Source: Thermoflavimicrobium dichotomicum (GTDB taxonomy: Bacteria; Bacillota; Bacilli; Thermoactinomycetales; Thermoactinomycetaceae). Taken from it: 64,000 bases of DNA. Each line of letters starts with the position of its first letter. Within the stretch, counting starts at the first letter, position 1. Below are positions 8,407 to 17,229 of this stretch, one piece after another. The DNA lies in the NCBI RefSeq assembly GCF_900114055.1, contig NZ_FORR01000005.1:62001-126000 (forward strand), read 5' to 3'. The notes beneath the pieces are model-generated. The model saw only the letters and a program-made list of their open reading frames with translations. It did not search any database and was not told the DNA's origin. Made by a program: the position numbers and the translations under genes.

Positions 8407-8772
8407 ATGAAGATCAGCAAGAAGATCGCAGAACATTATAAATGGGGGAATGATTGTGATGGTTGGTATCTGATGAAACGACAGGACTTGAGCATTATTC
8501 ATGAACATATGCCTCCGCATACATCTGAAGTCCGGCATTATCATGAATGGGCCAGGCAGTTTTTCTTTGTTTTGAAAGGAGAAGCAACGATTGAAATCGA
8601 TGGAAAAGTGATTCAACTCGAAGAGCAGGAGGGAGTAGAGGTACCACCACGGGTTCCGCATCAAATGATGAATGTTTCAGACGAACCCGTTGAATTTTTG
8701 GTCATTTCCCAACCGACCAGCAAGGGAGATCGTATTCTGGCTGAAGCTACTTCTGGAGTAGATAATACATAA
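8407..8772 (+). CDS. Cupin-domain protein
   Basis: A 121-residue protein with a single cupin barrel. Metal-binding candidates lie in TSEVRHYHEWARQFFFVLKGE and in VPPRVPHQMMN. Small cupins of this kind bind metals or small ligands, and the specific role is unknown. Two ATGs compete (8398 and 8407); GGGAGAGG at about 8390-8397 fits 8407. Downstream of element A, which may now separate it from any earlier transcription unit. Confidence 0.75.
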   Translation: MKISKKIAEHYKWGNDCDGWYLMKRQDLSIIHEHMPPHTSEVRHYHEWARQFFFVLKGEATIEIDGKVIQLEEQEGVEVPPRVPHQMMNVSDEPVEFLVISQPTSKGDRILAEATSGVDNT

Positions 8773-8903
8773 TTCCGATTCCAGCCAATAAAATATAGCT
8801 TCCCTGAAAAATATGGTACAAACCGAACAGTCTATTTGCCCGAAAAAGATCGAATATGTTAGAATAGACCATCTGAAATGAAATCAAGGCTGGGGGAACG
8901 AAT

Positions 8904-9647
8904 ATGTCCAATGAAAAACGACAACGCCTCGACAAGATCCTTGCGCATATGGGGTTTGGAACGAGGAAAGAGATAAAAAAGTTGGTAAAAGCCGGGTTGG
9001 TTACTGTAAATGGAGAAAGTATCCATGATCCGGGTATGCACGTATATCCCAATAAAGATGTGATTGAAGTGGATGGTGAATCTGTCGAGTATCGTGAATA
9101 CATATATCTCATGATGAACAAGCCACAAGGAGTTTTGTCTGCTACCGAAGACCGCTTTACTGAAGTAGTCATTGATTTGTTAGAACCTGAACATCAACAT
9201 TTTGAGCCTTTTCCAGTTGGAAGGTTGGATAAAGATACAGAAGGGCTGCTGCTGCTTACCAATGATGGAAAATTGGCTCATCAGCTTCTTTCTCCCAAAA
9301 AACATGTGCCCAAACTCTATTATGCTGTGATAGATGGAGAGGTTACAGAAGCAGATCAGCTCGCTTTTCGTCAAGGAATTATATTGGATGATGGATATAT
9401 GACGATGCCAAGCGAGTTAAACGTTCTTCACTCGGGTTTGCGATCCGAAGTAGAGTTAACCATTTACGAAGGCAAATTCCATCAGGTCAAACGAATGTTT
9501 GCGGCGATCGGGAAAAAAGTGGTTTATCTGAAAAGATTGGCCATGGGGTCTTTACGCTTGGACCCATCATTAGAGCCGGGAGAATATCGGGAGCTTACTA
9601 AAGAAGAGATCGAGATATTGAAACAACCAACCAAGACGAATGAATGA
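8904..9647 (+). CDS. RsuA-family rRNA pseudouridine synthase
   Basis: An N-terminal S4 RNA-binding domain (residues 8-55, RLDKILAHMGFGTRKEIKKL) is followed by the pseudouridine synthase domain with the catalytic aspartate in GRLDKDTEGLLLLTNDG and the KLYYAVIDG and GKFHQVKRMF motifs. At 247 residues it matches RsuA, which modifies U516 of 16S rRNA in Escherichia coli; the exact target here is inferred. Single gene with its own terminator. Confidence 0.9.
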   Translation: MSNEKRQRLDKILAHMGFGTRKEIKKLVKAGLVTVNGESIHDPGMHVYPNKDVIEVDGESVEYREYIYLMMNKPQGVLSATEDRFTEVVIDLLEPEHQHFEPFPVGRLDKDTEGLLLLTNDGKLAHQLLSPKKHVPKLYYAVIDGEVTEADQLAFRQGIILDDGYMTMPSELNVLHSGLRSEVELTIYEGKFHQVKRMFAAIGKKVVYLKRLAMGSLRLDPSLEPGEYRELTKEEIEILKQPTKTNE

Positions 9648-9676
9648 AAGAGAGCCGTTTTTGCTCTCTTTTTTTT
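9647..9676 (+). terminator. Rho-independent terminator after rsuA-like gene
   Basis: AAAGAGAGC pairs with GCTCTCTTT and runs into a tract of eight T directly after the stop codon. Confidence 0.93.
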
Positions 9677-9688
9677 ATCCATCTGACA

Positions 9689-9916
9689 TTATCTGATCGT
9701 CTCATTAACAAGAAATTTTCCATTTGAAACATTCAGAAACTCTGTAGAAGAATCCGCTCTTTGTTCGATGATTTCAAGAACGGATTGTTTGAGAACCGGA
9801 ATTTCCTGAATGGAAGTTTTGATTACTTCCATTTCTTTTGTCAGCGCATCCAATTTGGCGTTTGTTAGTTGCTGTGCTTCTAATACAGCCATTAACAGGG
9901 ACTTCAATTCTTCCAT
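9689..9916 (-). CDS. Small coiled-coil protein, unknown
   Basis: A 75-residue, mostly helical protein (MEELKSLLMAVLEAQQLTNAKLDALTKEMEVI) with heptad-like leucine/isoleucine spacing over residues 3-60. AAAGG sits 9 bases before the ATG at 9916. It resembles the short helical proteins that accompany DNA-binding or phage-derived proteins, but I recognise no family. It converges with the pseudouridine synthase gene. Confidence 0.55.
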   Translation of the reverse strand: MEELKSLLMAVLEAQQLTNAKLDALTKEMEVIKTSIQEIPVLKQSVLEIIEQRADSSTEFLNVSNGKFLVNETIR

Positions 9917-10190
9917 TTTGCCCAACCTTTCCGTTCGAGATCGTGGACTTATTATATCATATATTGGTGGAAAAAAATAGAAATCATGACCAGCTAGAGA
10001 CTTGCTTAAATCAACATGAGTTTGCCAAAGTATGGTCTGGCTCTAAAGAAATGCTATTGAAAGTAAACTTGGATGTCCGGGTGTAGTACACATGAGTGGC
10101 ATTTAGTATCTCAAACTTCTATCTTTTAAACGGTAGGGAGACTGCTGTAGAAGATATAAAGTTTGTTGACCCAAAAAAGGGGGGGAGTAT

Positions 10191-10565
10191 ATGGAGAAAG
10201 AAGGATTTGTATCATTGTTCATTGGCAATTCTCATTCATATAAGGAACTTCAAGACTATATTTCGAATAATTATACAGAAGATGGGGATGCATTACCTTC
10301 CGAATTTGAAAAAGACTTTAACATTGATTACTATGATGAAGATTTTAGAGAAGTAAAATGCTATAATAAATCATCAAATGATTTACGCGTTCTACTTGAA
10401 GGTTTTTCTTATGACGAAGAAATAATCCCAAAATTTATCGAGATTTGCGGCGAATGTTTAAATCAAGAAGCGAACTCAGTCATCTTACTTTATAATTTTC
10501 TATATAATGGAAATATAAATGAAACAAATCAGTTTAGATTTTTAGGAACTGTACAATATAAGTAA
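10191..10565 (+). CDS. Imm22-like immunity protein
   Basis: A 124-residue acidic soluble protein. The opening GFVSLFIGNSHSYKELQDYI, the SEFEKDFNIDYYDEDFRE block and the final FLGTVQY match the Imm22 type of polymorphic-toxin immunity protein. GGGGGGAG lies 5-6 bases before the ATG. It is AT-rich relative to the rsuA side, and no toxin gene is nearby. Two more immunity-like genes follow in the same direction. Upstream DNA (9930-10190) holds only broken frames. Confidence 0.7.
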   Translation: MEKEGFVSLFIGNSHSYKELQDYISNNYTEDGDALPSEFEKDFNIDYYDEDFREVKCYNKSSNDLRVLLEGFSYDEEIIPKFIEICGECLNQEANSVILLYNFLYNGNINETNQFRFLGTVQYK

Positions 10566-10633
10566 TGATAAACACCTTGGATAAATGTGAAACACTTTTT
10601 CAAGGTTTCTTTTATAGGAAAGGATAAATTTGA

Positions 10634-11029
10634 ATGACTTTATTAGATGAATGTATTGAAGTTTTAGGTGCAGATACTGAAATTTTTACTGATAGTGAAA
10701 AAGAGAAAATTCTTGATACCTTTAAAAGCTTTTTTTCATTTACTGAGTGGGGACGTATTGATTGGGACAAGGTTAGTAAAAAAGAAGATGTAAATACTGT
10801 AAATGACATAACTGCTTATCTGGAAAAGTGTTACGAAAATTTTAATACAGTTGTTTATGTAATTTGGGATGAGGGGACTTTACCTATTATAAAGACTGAT
10901 TTAAAAAAGGTTCTAGAATGTATTGATGATGTTACTGCTGTCAGTTTTGATACTTGGATTTTTTCACCATCTTCAGGATATGTAATTGAAATATATCATG
11001 AAGGAGAAGTTTTGGTTGGGATAAGATAA
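10634..11029 (+). CDS. CdiI-type toxin-immunity protein (probable)
   Basis: A 131-residue acidic protein with EWGRIDWDKV near residue 42 and a C-terminal half (TVVYVIWDEGTLPIIKTDL, then SFDTWIFSPSSGYVIEIYHEG) resembling immunity proteins of contact-dependent toxins of the WapA/CDI class. AAAGGA precedes the ATG. Unrelated in sequence to the two neighbouring immunity genes, as expected for an immunity bank. The exact family is uncertain. Confidence 0.55.
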   Translation: MTLLDECIEVLGADTEIFTDSEKEKILDTFKSFFSFTEWGRIDWDKVSKKEDVNTVNDITAYLEKCYENFNTVVYVIWDEGTLPIIKTDLKKVLECIDDVTAVSFDTWIFSPSSGYVIEIYHEGEVLVGIR

Positions 11030-11054
11030 AAGTTGGTGATATGGTAATATGGAG

Positions 11055-11079
11055 CCTCAAAGGAGATTTTGAGGTTTTT
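11055..11079 (+). terminator. Terminator after the CdiI-type gene
   Basis: CCTCAAA pairs with TTTGAGG and is followed by five T. Confidence 0.8.
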
Positions 11080-11342
11080 ATGAAGCAGAACTTATTGAAA
11101 AAAAAGATTTGAATGATTAAGATGTTTAAGTGAATCTTGAGGATTATTTCTTCAAGGTTCTATTTGTTCGATTGGCATGGGCGTAGTCTGATTTCAAGTC
11201 CGAATGGCGAAGGTAGCGTGGCCATTAGCTCAGCAAAACAGAAATGCTCCATTAATGAGCTAACAGTGATAAGCCAAGTGAAATGCAAATCATAAAACCT
11301 AATCCAAATTTCAAAAGAAAATCATGGTAAAGGAAAAAAAGT

Positions 11343-11744
11343 ATGCGCAAGTGGAAACTACATATTTTAAAGCCTAGAAAAAAAGAAGTCATATCTAATC
11401 CAAGTTGGGACCAGATTAAATCAGTCCTGGATCAAGTGGATGGATATGATCATCTTGACAATGTTTTTTTGGAATGCGAAGAAGCTGGGGATTTGCTGGT
11501 TGCTGGGGGGAACGAAGAAAATGGGATCCGATTATATCACGTTTCCTATTTCTATGATGGATCTCTAGTAAATTTAGTCAATCCCTCAGTACCGAGGGAA
11601 AATGAAGAATACATTACAATTACAGTTGAGAGAGTTGGGACTGACATACCCAAGCAATATCTTGTTGAATATAGTGATATGATTAAAGCTTTCAAACATT
11701 TTTTTGAAACGGGAGAACTTACAGAAGATCAAAAATGGGAATGA
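11343..11744 (+). CDS. Imm1-like immunity protein (probable)
   Basis: A 133-residue acidic protein with a W near residue 22, a central GDLLVAGGNEENGIRLYHV block and a C-terminal AFKHFFETGELTEDQKWE. The ending, an F..tGel....W pattern, is characteristic of Imm1 proteins that neutralise nuclease or deaminase toxins. No toxin gene adjoins. The 260 bases upstream contain only a fragmentary frame starting about 11169 (FDWHGRSLISSPNG) that might be a decayed toxin or immunity remnant. Confidence 0.55.
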   Translation: MRKWKLHILKPRKKEVISNPSWDQIKSVLDQVDGYDHLDNVFLECEEAGDLLVAGGNEENGIRLYHVSYFYDGSLVNLVNPSVPRENEEYITITVERVGTDIPKQYLVEYSDMIKAFKHFFETGELTEDQKWE

Positions 11745-11751
11745 GAAGAGT

Positions 11752-11780
11752 CGGGGAAGATTATTTCAACCCCGCTTTTT
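11752..11780. terminator. Terminator between convergent immunity and sleL genes
   Basis: CGGGG pairs with CCCCG and is followed by CTTTTT on the plus strand. It lies between converging genes. Confidence 0.65.
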
Positions 11781-11785
11781 CATTA

Positions 11786-13063
11786 CTACAGCTTTCGTAC
11801 TCGAAAATTATCTTCTAGCAATAGCCAATTTTGTGGGAATGGGAAACCAAGAGTCCAATAGCTGATCCCACGAATGCCGTATTCTTTTACGAGATTAAAC
11901 TTGGCTTGTATACTACGTGCATCTTCAAACCAGACTTCATGTTCACGCCTTTGCTCATCGAAATAATGAAAGAAAGGAGCTTGAGCCCTGTAATCATACT
12001 GAATCGAAGCGCGATAGCGAATGGCACGGCTGATCATTTCTTGTGGGCTGAGTGTGGCAGCCGGTCGTCCGCCCCTAACAAAGGGAAGGGTCCAATCGCG
12101 ACCATATAATGGAATACTCATCAGGATTTTGTTCCGAGGGATGGCTGTAACTGCGTAATCCAACACCTTACGTACCTCATAGATCGGAGAGACGGCCAGC
12201 GGTGGTCCACCAGCCCATCCCCATTCATAAGTCATCAAAATGACAAAGTCAAGTATTTGGCCATGAGCGGCATAATCATGCGCTTCATAAAGTAAACCTT
12301 CCTGATCAGCTCTGGTTTTGGGGGCCACTGCACTCGAAGTAAGATACCCTTCAGGACGCAGTCGTTCAACCGTTCGTCGCAGAAGTTGATTATATAATTC
12401 ACGATCTATCTCCGGGACATACTCGAGATCATAATTGATCCCTCGATATCCCTTGTTTCGCAACGTTTCGAGTATATTGGTTATTAAACGTTCTCGTGCT
12501 TCTGGACTGGATAGTACAGCATGAACGAGCTCGGAGCTGAATGCCCCTTTGCCGTCGATATTGGTGACCACCATGAGAGGGGCCACATCTTCAGCACGTG
12601 CCGCTTCCAAAACAGCTGAATCATTTAGAGGAGTCAAGCTGCCATCGGGCCGCATTTGATAACTGAATGGACTCACATAAGTGAGATGTTGGCCAGTATC
12701 ACGAACCAATGCTCTTCCTTGCTCACCCATGGTTGTGACATAGGCGTTGACTTCAATGTTGGTTTTGGGGCGTTGTGGGATGCGCAAAACCTGTCCGCTA
12801 TCGATCATGGAAGGATTTGTAATGCGATTTTCCTGCATGATTGTTTGGACGTTGGTACCATAGCGCTGAGCAATTACCCATAGGCTTTCACCTGGTTGAA
12901 CCACATGAATCCGATCGGGTGTAGGGATGACAAGGGATTGGCCAATAACCAAAACATTTGGATTGGGTAGTTGGTTGGCTCTGGCGATCTGGTTTGCGCT
13001 TACGCCATAGCGTCGGGAAATCGTCCATACGGTTTCGCCGCTTTGAACCACATGAATTTGCAC
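11786..13063 (-). CDS. sleL: Spore cortex-lytic N-acetylglucosaminidase SleL/YaaH
   Basis: Two N-terminal LysM repeats (HVVQSGETVWTISRRYGVS at 4-46 and HVVQPGESLWVIAQRYGTN at 53-96) are followed by a glycoside hydrolase family 18 domain (about 105-425) with the active-site strand GINYDLEYV. Length 425 is close to Bacillus subtilis YaaH (427). The enzyme binds cortex peptidoglycan and cuts it during germination. GTG start at 13063, with AGGAGG 8 bases upstream. It marks the host as an endospore former. Confidence 0.93.
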   Translation of the reverse strand: MQIHVVQSGETVWTISRRYGVSANQIARANQLPNPNVLVIGQSLVIPTPDRIHVVQPGESLWVIAQRYGTNVQTIMQENRITNPSMIDSGQVLRIPQRPKTNIEVNAYVTTMGEQGRALVRDTGQHLTYVSPFSYQMRPDGSLTPLNDSAVLEAARAEDVAPLMVVTNIDGKGAFSSELVHAVLSSPEARERLITNILETLRNKGYRGINYDLEYVPEIDRELYNQLLRRTVERLRPEGYLTSSAVAPKTRADQEGLLYEAHDYAAHGQILDFVILMTYEWGWAGGPPLAVSPIYEVRKVLDYAVTAIPRNKILMSIPLYGRDWTLPFVRGGRPAATLSPQEMISRAIRYRASIQYDYRAQAPFFHYFDEQRREHEVWFEDARSIQAKFNLVKEYGIRGISYWTLGFPFPQNWLLLEDNFRVRKL

Positions 13064-13098
13064 AATGGAATCCTCCTCGCCTTTTTTATCCTTGTGTT

Positions 13099-13127
13099 AT
13101 TGTATTCCGCAAATGCCCAGAATGATT
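13099..13127 (-). promoter_or_regulatory. Possible sporulation sigma-E-type promoter for sleL
   Basis: On the minus strand AATACAAT follows about 14 bases after a TCATTC-like element. This weakly resembles the sigma-E consensus. The call is tentative and rests mainly on the mother-cell expression known for yaaH in Bacillus. Confidence 0.3.
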
Positions 13128-13257
13128 TTAGGTATATGCCCAGTTTTTATCTGAAAAAAGGTGAATAAGCTTAAATCTTAGAGATAATTCGTTATATCAG
13201 GCAAATACAGCCTGATTTCTTCTTTTTTCAGCAAATACGTGTTTGATTTCTTTTATT

Positions 13258-13306
13258 ATGAAATATATACTCCAAAATAAAGGATTAAATGGAGTATATA
13301 TTTCAT
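13258..13306. promoter_or_regulatory. 16-bp perfect inverted repeat before the aminotransferase gene
   Basis: ATGAAATATATACTCC (13258-13273) and GGAGTATATATTTCAT (13291-13306) are exact inverted copies around a 17-base spacer. The second arm ends one base before the AAGGAGG ribosome site. It is either the operator of the RpiR-type regulator encoded two genes on, or an mRNA stem abutting the ribosome site. Confidence 0.7.
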
Positions 13307-13320
13307 AAGGAGGATTTTAT

Positions 13321-14679
13321 ATGCGAACGGCTTATGAGGAAAAAACGGTCAATTCATTTCAATATCATGAGGAAGCCAAAAAGGTGATTCCAGGAGGAGT
13401 CAATGCGAATATCAAGTTTTTTGCGCCTTATCCAATTACAATGAAATCAGCGGCGGGTGCTTATCTATACGATATTGATGAAAATCGGTATATTGACTAT
13501 AACCTTTGTTATGGAGCATTGGTTTTGGGTCATGGGCATCAAAAGGTGATTCAGGCAGTGGAAAAACAGCTAAGTGAAATGGGGACGATGGTACTGGGGA
13601 CACCGCACCAACTGGAATTAACGATTGCCAGGGAATTGGTTGACCTTTATCCTGGGATCGAATCCGTTCGTTTTACCAATTCAGGGCTTGAAGCCACCTT
13701 ATTGGCGATTCGGCTAGCCTTTGCCTGGACAGGCAGAAAGAAGATCGCCAAGTTTGAAGGACATTATCATGGAGGATATGACCAGGTTTTAATCAGTGTA
13801 CAACCTACATTACGTGATCAAGGGGAACTCCCGCGAGTTCAGTCCGATTCGCTGGGACTTCCCGACTATTATGTAGAAAATACCATTGTTTTGCCTTTCA
13901 ATGACTTGGAACAAACGGAGGCGATTTTAAGAAAACACCACCAAGAGTTGGCTGCCGTGATTCTAGAACCTGTACAAGCTGGATATATTCCGCCAGAACC
14001 TGCTTTTCTAAAAGGATTACGTGAACTTACTGAGCATTACGGAATTGTTTTGATATTTGATGAAGTGAAAACAGGGTTTCGGATCAGTTTGGCTGGTGCG
14101 CAAGGGAAATATGGAGTCAAACCCGACTTGACTGCTCTGGGAAAAGTGTTGGGTGGCGGATTCCCGGTTGGGGCGGTTGGAGGGAAGAAAGAGATTTTAT
14201 CCCTTTGTGCCAGTAAGGATGACAAGAATATTTTAGTGGCAGATCATGATTCGTCCCCATCACAACCGAATACCCTGTTTCATAGCGGAACATATAATGG
14301 CCATCCGACAGTTCTAGCGGCGGGATTAGCGACGATTCAGGAGTTGAAAAATCCCTCCACTTTCCAAAAGCTTGAATCGCATACCATCCAACTGAGAAAG
14401 GGAGTGGAGGAGATCTTTCAACATTATGGAATAGAGGGAACAACAGTAGGAGATGGAAGTATATTTAATATTGTGTTGACAAAGAATGAAGTTCGTAATA
14501 TCCAGGATGTATTGAGGTCTGATTTATCACTGCGGAAACAACTGGACTATCTCTTGCTGAGTGAAGGAATTTATGTGAAGCCGCTCAATCGGTTTTCGGT
14601 TTCGACCGCACATGATTTATCTGTTATCCACGAAACACTCAACCTTTTTGAGCAAGGTGTGAAAAAATGGATCAGGTGA
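13321..14679 (+). CDS. Class III aminotransferase, glutamate-1-semialdehyde aminomutase-like
   Basis: A 452-residue PLP enzyme with the class III fold. The PLP-binding lysine lies in TALGKVLGGGFPVGAVGG, and IFDEVKTGFR carries the conserved aspartate. It resembles HemL/GsaB but is longer and sits away from other haem genes, next to an RpiR/SIS regulator. That context suggests a dedicated amino-sugar or amino-acid substrate rather than haem synthesis. AAGGAGG precedes the ATG by 6 bases. Gap to the regulator gene: 6 bases. Confidence 0.85.
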   Translation: MRTAYEEKTVNSFQYHEEAKKVIPGGVNANIKFFAPYPITMKSAAGAYLYDIDENRYIDYNLCYGALVLGHGHQKVIQAVEKQLSEMGTMVLGTPHQLELTIARELVDLYPGIESVRFTNSGLEATLLAIRLAFAWTGRKKIAKFEGHYHGGYDQVLISVQPTLRDQGELPRVQSDSLGLPDYYVENTIVLPFNDLEQTEAILRKHHQELAAVILEPVQAGYIPPEPAFLKGLRELTEHYGIVLIFDEVKTGFRISLAGAQGKYGVKPDLTALGKVLGGGFPVGAVGGKKEILSLCASKDDKNILVADHDSSPSQPNTLFHSGTYNGHPTVLAAGLATIQELKNPSTFQKLESHTIQLRKGVEEIFQHYGIEGTTVGDGSIFNIVLTKNEVRNIQDVLRSDLSLRKQLDYLLLSEGIYVKPLNRFSVSTAHDLSVIHETLNLFEQGVKKWIR

Positions 14680-14685
14680 AGTCAG

Positions 14686-15546
14686 ATGAAGAATAGCTTT
14701 TTTGAGCGAATTAAAGAGAAAAAAGGGCAAATGAGCAAATCCCAACTAAAGATTGTCCATTTCATCGAACAACATATCGATGAAGTCCCGTTTCTTACGG
14801 TTGCCCAATTGGCGAAGCGGGCGGGTGTAGGTGAAGCGACAGTGGTTCGGTTTGCCAACTATCTCGGTTTTCAGGGTTATGCGGATATGCAGGAGGCCCT
14901 CCAGTCTTATTTGCGGGAACGTTTGAATACAGTGGAGCGATTGAAAATAGCAGACGATACATATGCTGTCCAAAACCAATTGGCTTTTGATATATTATCC
15001 GATGATATCCGCAATATCCAGCGAACGATGCAAACGCTTGATCGTCGAGTATTTCATGAAGCAGTCGAATTGATCACCAACGCACGCTCGGTTACCATTG
15101 TGGCTTTCCGTAGCTCACATGCTCTCGGTTATTTTCTGGCATTTTATTTGAGATTGTTATTGAAAGAAGTTCATCTTCTTTCCCACTCCGATACCATGTT
15201 TGAACATCTGGCTCGGTTGGGGGAAGAGGATCTTGTGCTGGGAATTACTTTTTCCCGATATACGGCCCGTACGATCCAGGCTTTGAAATTTGCTCATGAA
15301 AAAGGCGTAAAAACCTTGGCGATCACCGATCAGCTGACCTCGCCTGCCGTCAATTATTCAAGCCTCCATCTGCTGGCTGCCAGCCATTTGCCTTCTTTTC
15401 ACGATTCATTTGTAGCACCTCTTAGCCTGATCAATGCATTGTTGACTGCCATCGCCAAAAAGAACTACCATGCGATTTCAGAGCATTTAACCAAGATGGA
15501 AGAGATCTGGGAGAAAGAAGCGGTCTATGATGCGTTTAAAATATGA
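14686..15546 (+). CDS. RpiR/MurR-family transcriptional regulator
   Basis: An N-terminal HTH_6 domain (residues 1-77, LTVAQLAKRAGVGEATVVRFANYLGFQGYADM) is joined to a C-terminal SIS phosphosugar-binding domain (about 125-260, ARSVTIVAFRSSHALGYFLAFYL). RpiR-type proteins usually repress and are released by a phosphosugar. It is co-transcribed with the aminotransferase, and the inverted repeat at 13258-13306 is its likely operator (inferred). Confidence 0.9.
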   Translation: MKNSFFERIKEKKGQMSKSQLKIVHFIEQHIDEVPFLTVAQLAKRAGVGEATVVRFANYLGFQGYADMQEALQSYLRERLNTVERLKIADDTYAVQNQLAFDILSDDIRNIQRTMQTLDRRVFHEAVELITNARSVTIVAFRSSHALGYFLAFYLRLLLKEVHLLSHSDTMFEHLARLGEEDLVLGITFSRYTARTIQALKFAHEKGVKTLAITDQLTSPAVNYSSLHLLAASHLPSFHDSFVAPLSLINALLTAIAKKNYHAISEHLTKMEEIWEKEAVYDAFKI

Positions 15547-15555
15547 ATGAACAGG

Positions 15556-15599
15556 AGCACTCACCAGACACGCTGTTTGTTTTCTGGCGAGTGCTTTTT
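15556..15599 (+). terminator. Terminator after the aminotransferase-rpiR operon
   Basis: AGCACTCACCAGA pairs with TCTGGCGAGTGCT (one mismatch) and is followed by TTTTT. Confidence 0.88.
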
Positions 15600-15623
15600 G
15601 TTCATTGATCAATATGCAACAGT

Positions 15624-16040
15624 TTAAAAGGGGGATTTGGTTTGATCCCATATCATTCCCGGCGCACTGGCATCCCGTTCAACAAAACCAAATTTCTTGT
15701 AAAAGTCTGATTTTCCGCGGGCACTGAAAAGTGAAACAAGCAGGATGTTATGTTGCCTGCATTCTTCCAATAATGCTCGTAATATAGTCGTTCCAACTCC
15801 ATGATTTCGGAATTCTGGTTTCACGATCAAGTCACAGATGAGAGCCTGGTATATTCCATCGGAAATAATTCTTCCAAAGCCGATGAGTTCCTGATTCTTG
15901 TAGGCGCTAAGAGTGAACCAGCTATTGGAAATGGCTTGAAATAGTTGCTGGTCATTAAAAGGATGTTTCCATCCGGTTGTTTGGTATAGATCAAAAAATT
16001 GTTGGCAATCAGGCAATTCTTTTTGCAATCTTAAATTCAT
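15624..16040 (-). CDS. GNAT-family N-acetyltransferase
   Basis: A 138-residue single GNAT domain. The acetyl-CoA-binding stretch is LIVKPEFRNHGVGTTILRALL, and the C-terminal FYKKFGF motif is typical. It transfers an acetyl group to an unknown amine. AGGAG lies 10 bases before the ATG at 16040. Converges on the rpiR terminator. Confidence 0.87.
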   Translation of the reverse strand: MNLRLQKELPDCQQFFDLYQTTGWKHPFNDQQLFQAISNSWFTLSAYKNQELIGFGRIISDGIYQALICDLIVKPEFRNHGVGTTILRALLEECRQHNILLVSLFSARGKSDFYKKFGFVERDASAPGMIWDQTKSPF

Positions 16041-16167
16041 TTGGCAATCGGCTCCTAGTCTATTTTTCTAAAGGAATCGCTATAGCTAATTTAGTTATAG
16101 CAAGTTCCTCTTGTTTCGTAAATAATGGCAAGGTTATCTTCTGACGTGAATCCTTCGCATGATCCAC

Positions 16168-17229
16168 TTAGAACAGTTCTTTTCTTAGAGTTCGATATGC
16201 TTGTTCCATTAAATTACCTATACCAACATTTAATTTTGAAAAACGTTGGTCTTTCGTTTCACCTTTTTTCCAACGAAAGTAAATCTGTTGAAGGACAGCC
16301 GCAATCTTATAGAAAGCAAACGTGACATAATAATGGATATGAGATAGATCCCTTCCACTTTTTTGTGCGTAAAGATCGATGAATTCCCGGCGTTTAATGA
16401 AACCGGCGGTCTTGGTAATCGAGGTAAGGCCTGTTTCTGCTTCTCCTTCTTCCGTCCAATAGGCAAGGGTAACTCCCAGATCCATCAGAGGGTCGCCGAT
16501 CGTGCACATTTCCCAGTCCAAGACAGCCACCGCTTGGCTGGGATCGTTGGGCGACAGCATCATATTATTTAATTTGAAATCGTTGTGTATGATGGTCGGA
16601 GAAGGAGAGGCAGGTATATGCTCTAGCAGCCATTTTTCGATTTCTCCGGTTACCCTGATTTCATCGGTTTTCGCATTTTGATATCGTTTAATCCAACCGT
16701 GAACCTGCCTCTCCAAAAATCCCTCCGGTCGTCCGATATCGGATAAGCCAGCCTCCCGATAATCAATGTCGTGCAGCTGTACCAGGGTATTCACAACAGT
16801 CTCAGAGATGATGCGGCAGATTTCCTCCTGTTTCGCCCATTCAGGCGGCATAACTTCATCCAATACCACTCCTTGTTTCCTTTCCATAATATAGAAGTGT
16901 TTATCCATGATCTCCGGATCTTCACAATAGAGATAAGGTTTAGGGGCCAAAGGAAACACCAGATGGAGCTTTTTCAGGATCCGGTATTCCCGTTCCATAT
17001 CATGGGCTTTGGGAGGGATCGTCCCAAAAGGCGGGCGGCGGAGTACACCCTCCCAATCGCCGATGCGGATCAGGTAAGTTAAGTTGGAATAACCGGCGGA
17101 ACATTGTTTCACTTGCATGGGTTTCTCACTAAGTCCTTCCACATGAAATCGAACAAAGCGTTCGATCTGATCCCATTTGATCTCTGGGGTGGAACCCATC
17201 GTTTGAAGATCTCCTTGACCCATTCTCAT
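16168..17229 (-). CDS. APH-fold kinase, LvaA/ACAD10-11-type (candidate 4-hydroxyacyl-CoA kinase)
   Basis: A phosphotransferase of about 353 residues with the APH catalytic loop IIHNDFKLNNMML and the metal-binding AVLDWEMCTIGDP. The gene overlaps the acyl-CoA dehydrogenase stop as TGATG, so the two are translationally coupled; a second ATG at 17223 also fits the GAGG site. In Pseudomonas LvaA and in the kinase part of mammalian ACAD10/11, this fold phosphorylates the 4-hydroxyl of a hydroxyacyl-CoA, which a partner acyl-CoA dehydrogenase then eliminates. The same pairing is present here. The substrate is inferred. Confidence 0.82.
   Translation of the reverse strand: MRMGQGDLQTMGSTPEIKWDQIERFVRFHVEGLSEKPMQVKQCSAGYSNLTYLIRIGDWEGVLRRPPFGTIPPKAHDMEREYRILKKLHLVFPLAPKPYLYCEDPEIMDKHFYIMERKQGVVLDEVMPPEWAKQEEICRIISETVVNTLVQLHDIDYREAGLSDIGRPEGFLERQVHGWIKRYQNAKTDEIRVTGEIEKWLLEHIPASPSPTIIHNDFKLNNMMLSPNDPSQAVAVLDWEMCTIGDPLMDLGVTLAYWTEEGEAETGLTSITKTAGFIKRREFIDLYAQKSGRDLSHIHYYVTFAFYKIAAVLQQIYFRWKKGETKDQRFSKLNVGIGNLMEQAYRTLRKELF

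Noticed and set aside
11217-11275. A tRNA gene around TTAGCTCAG
   Set aside because: The D-arm-like word is part of a TTAGCTCA/TGAGCTAA hairpin; no acceptor or T arm fits.
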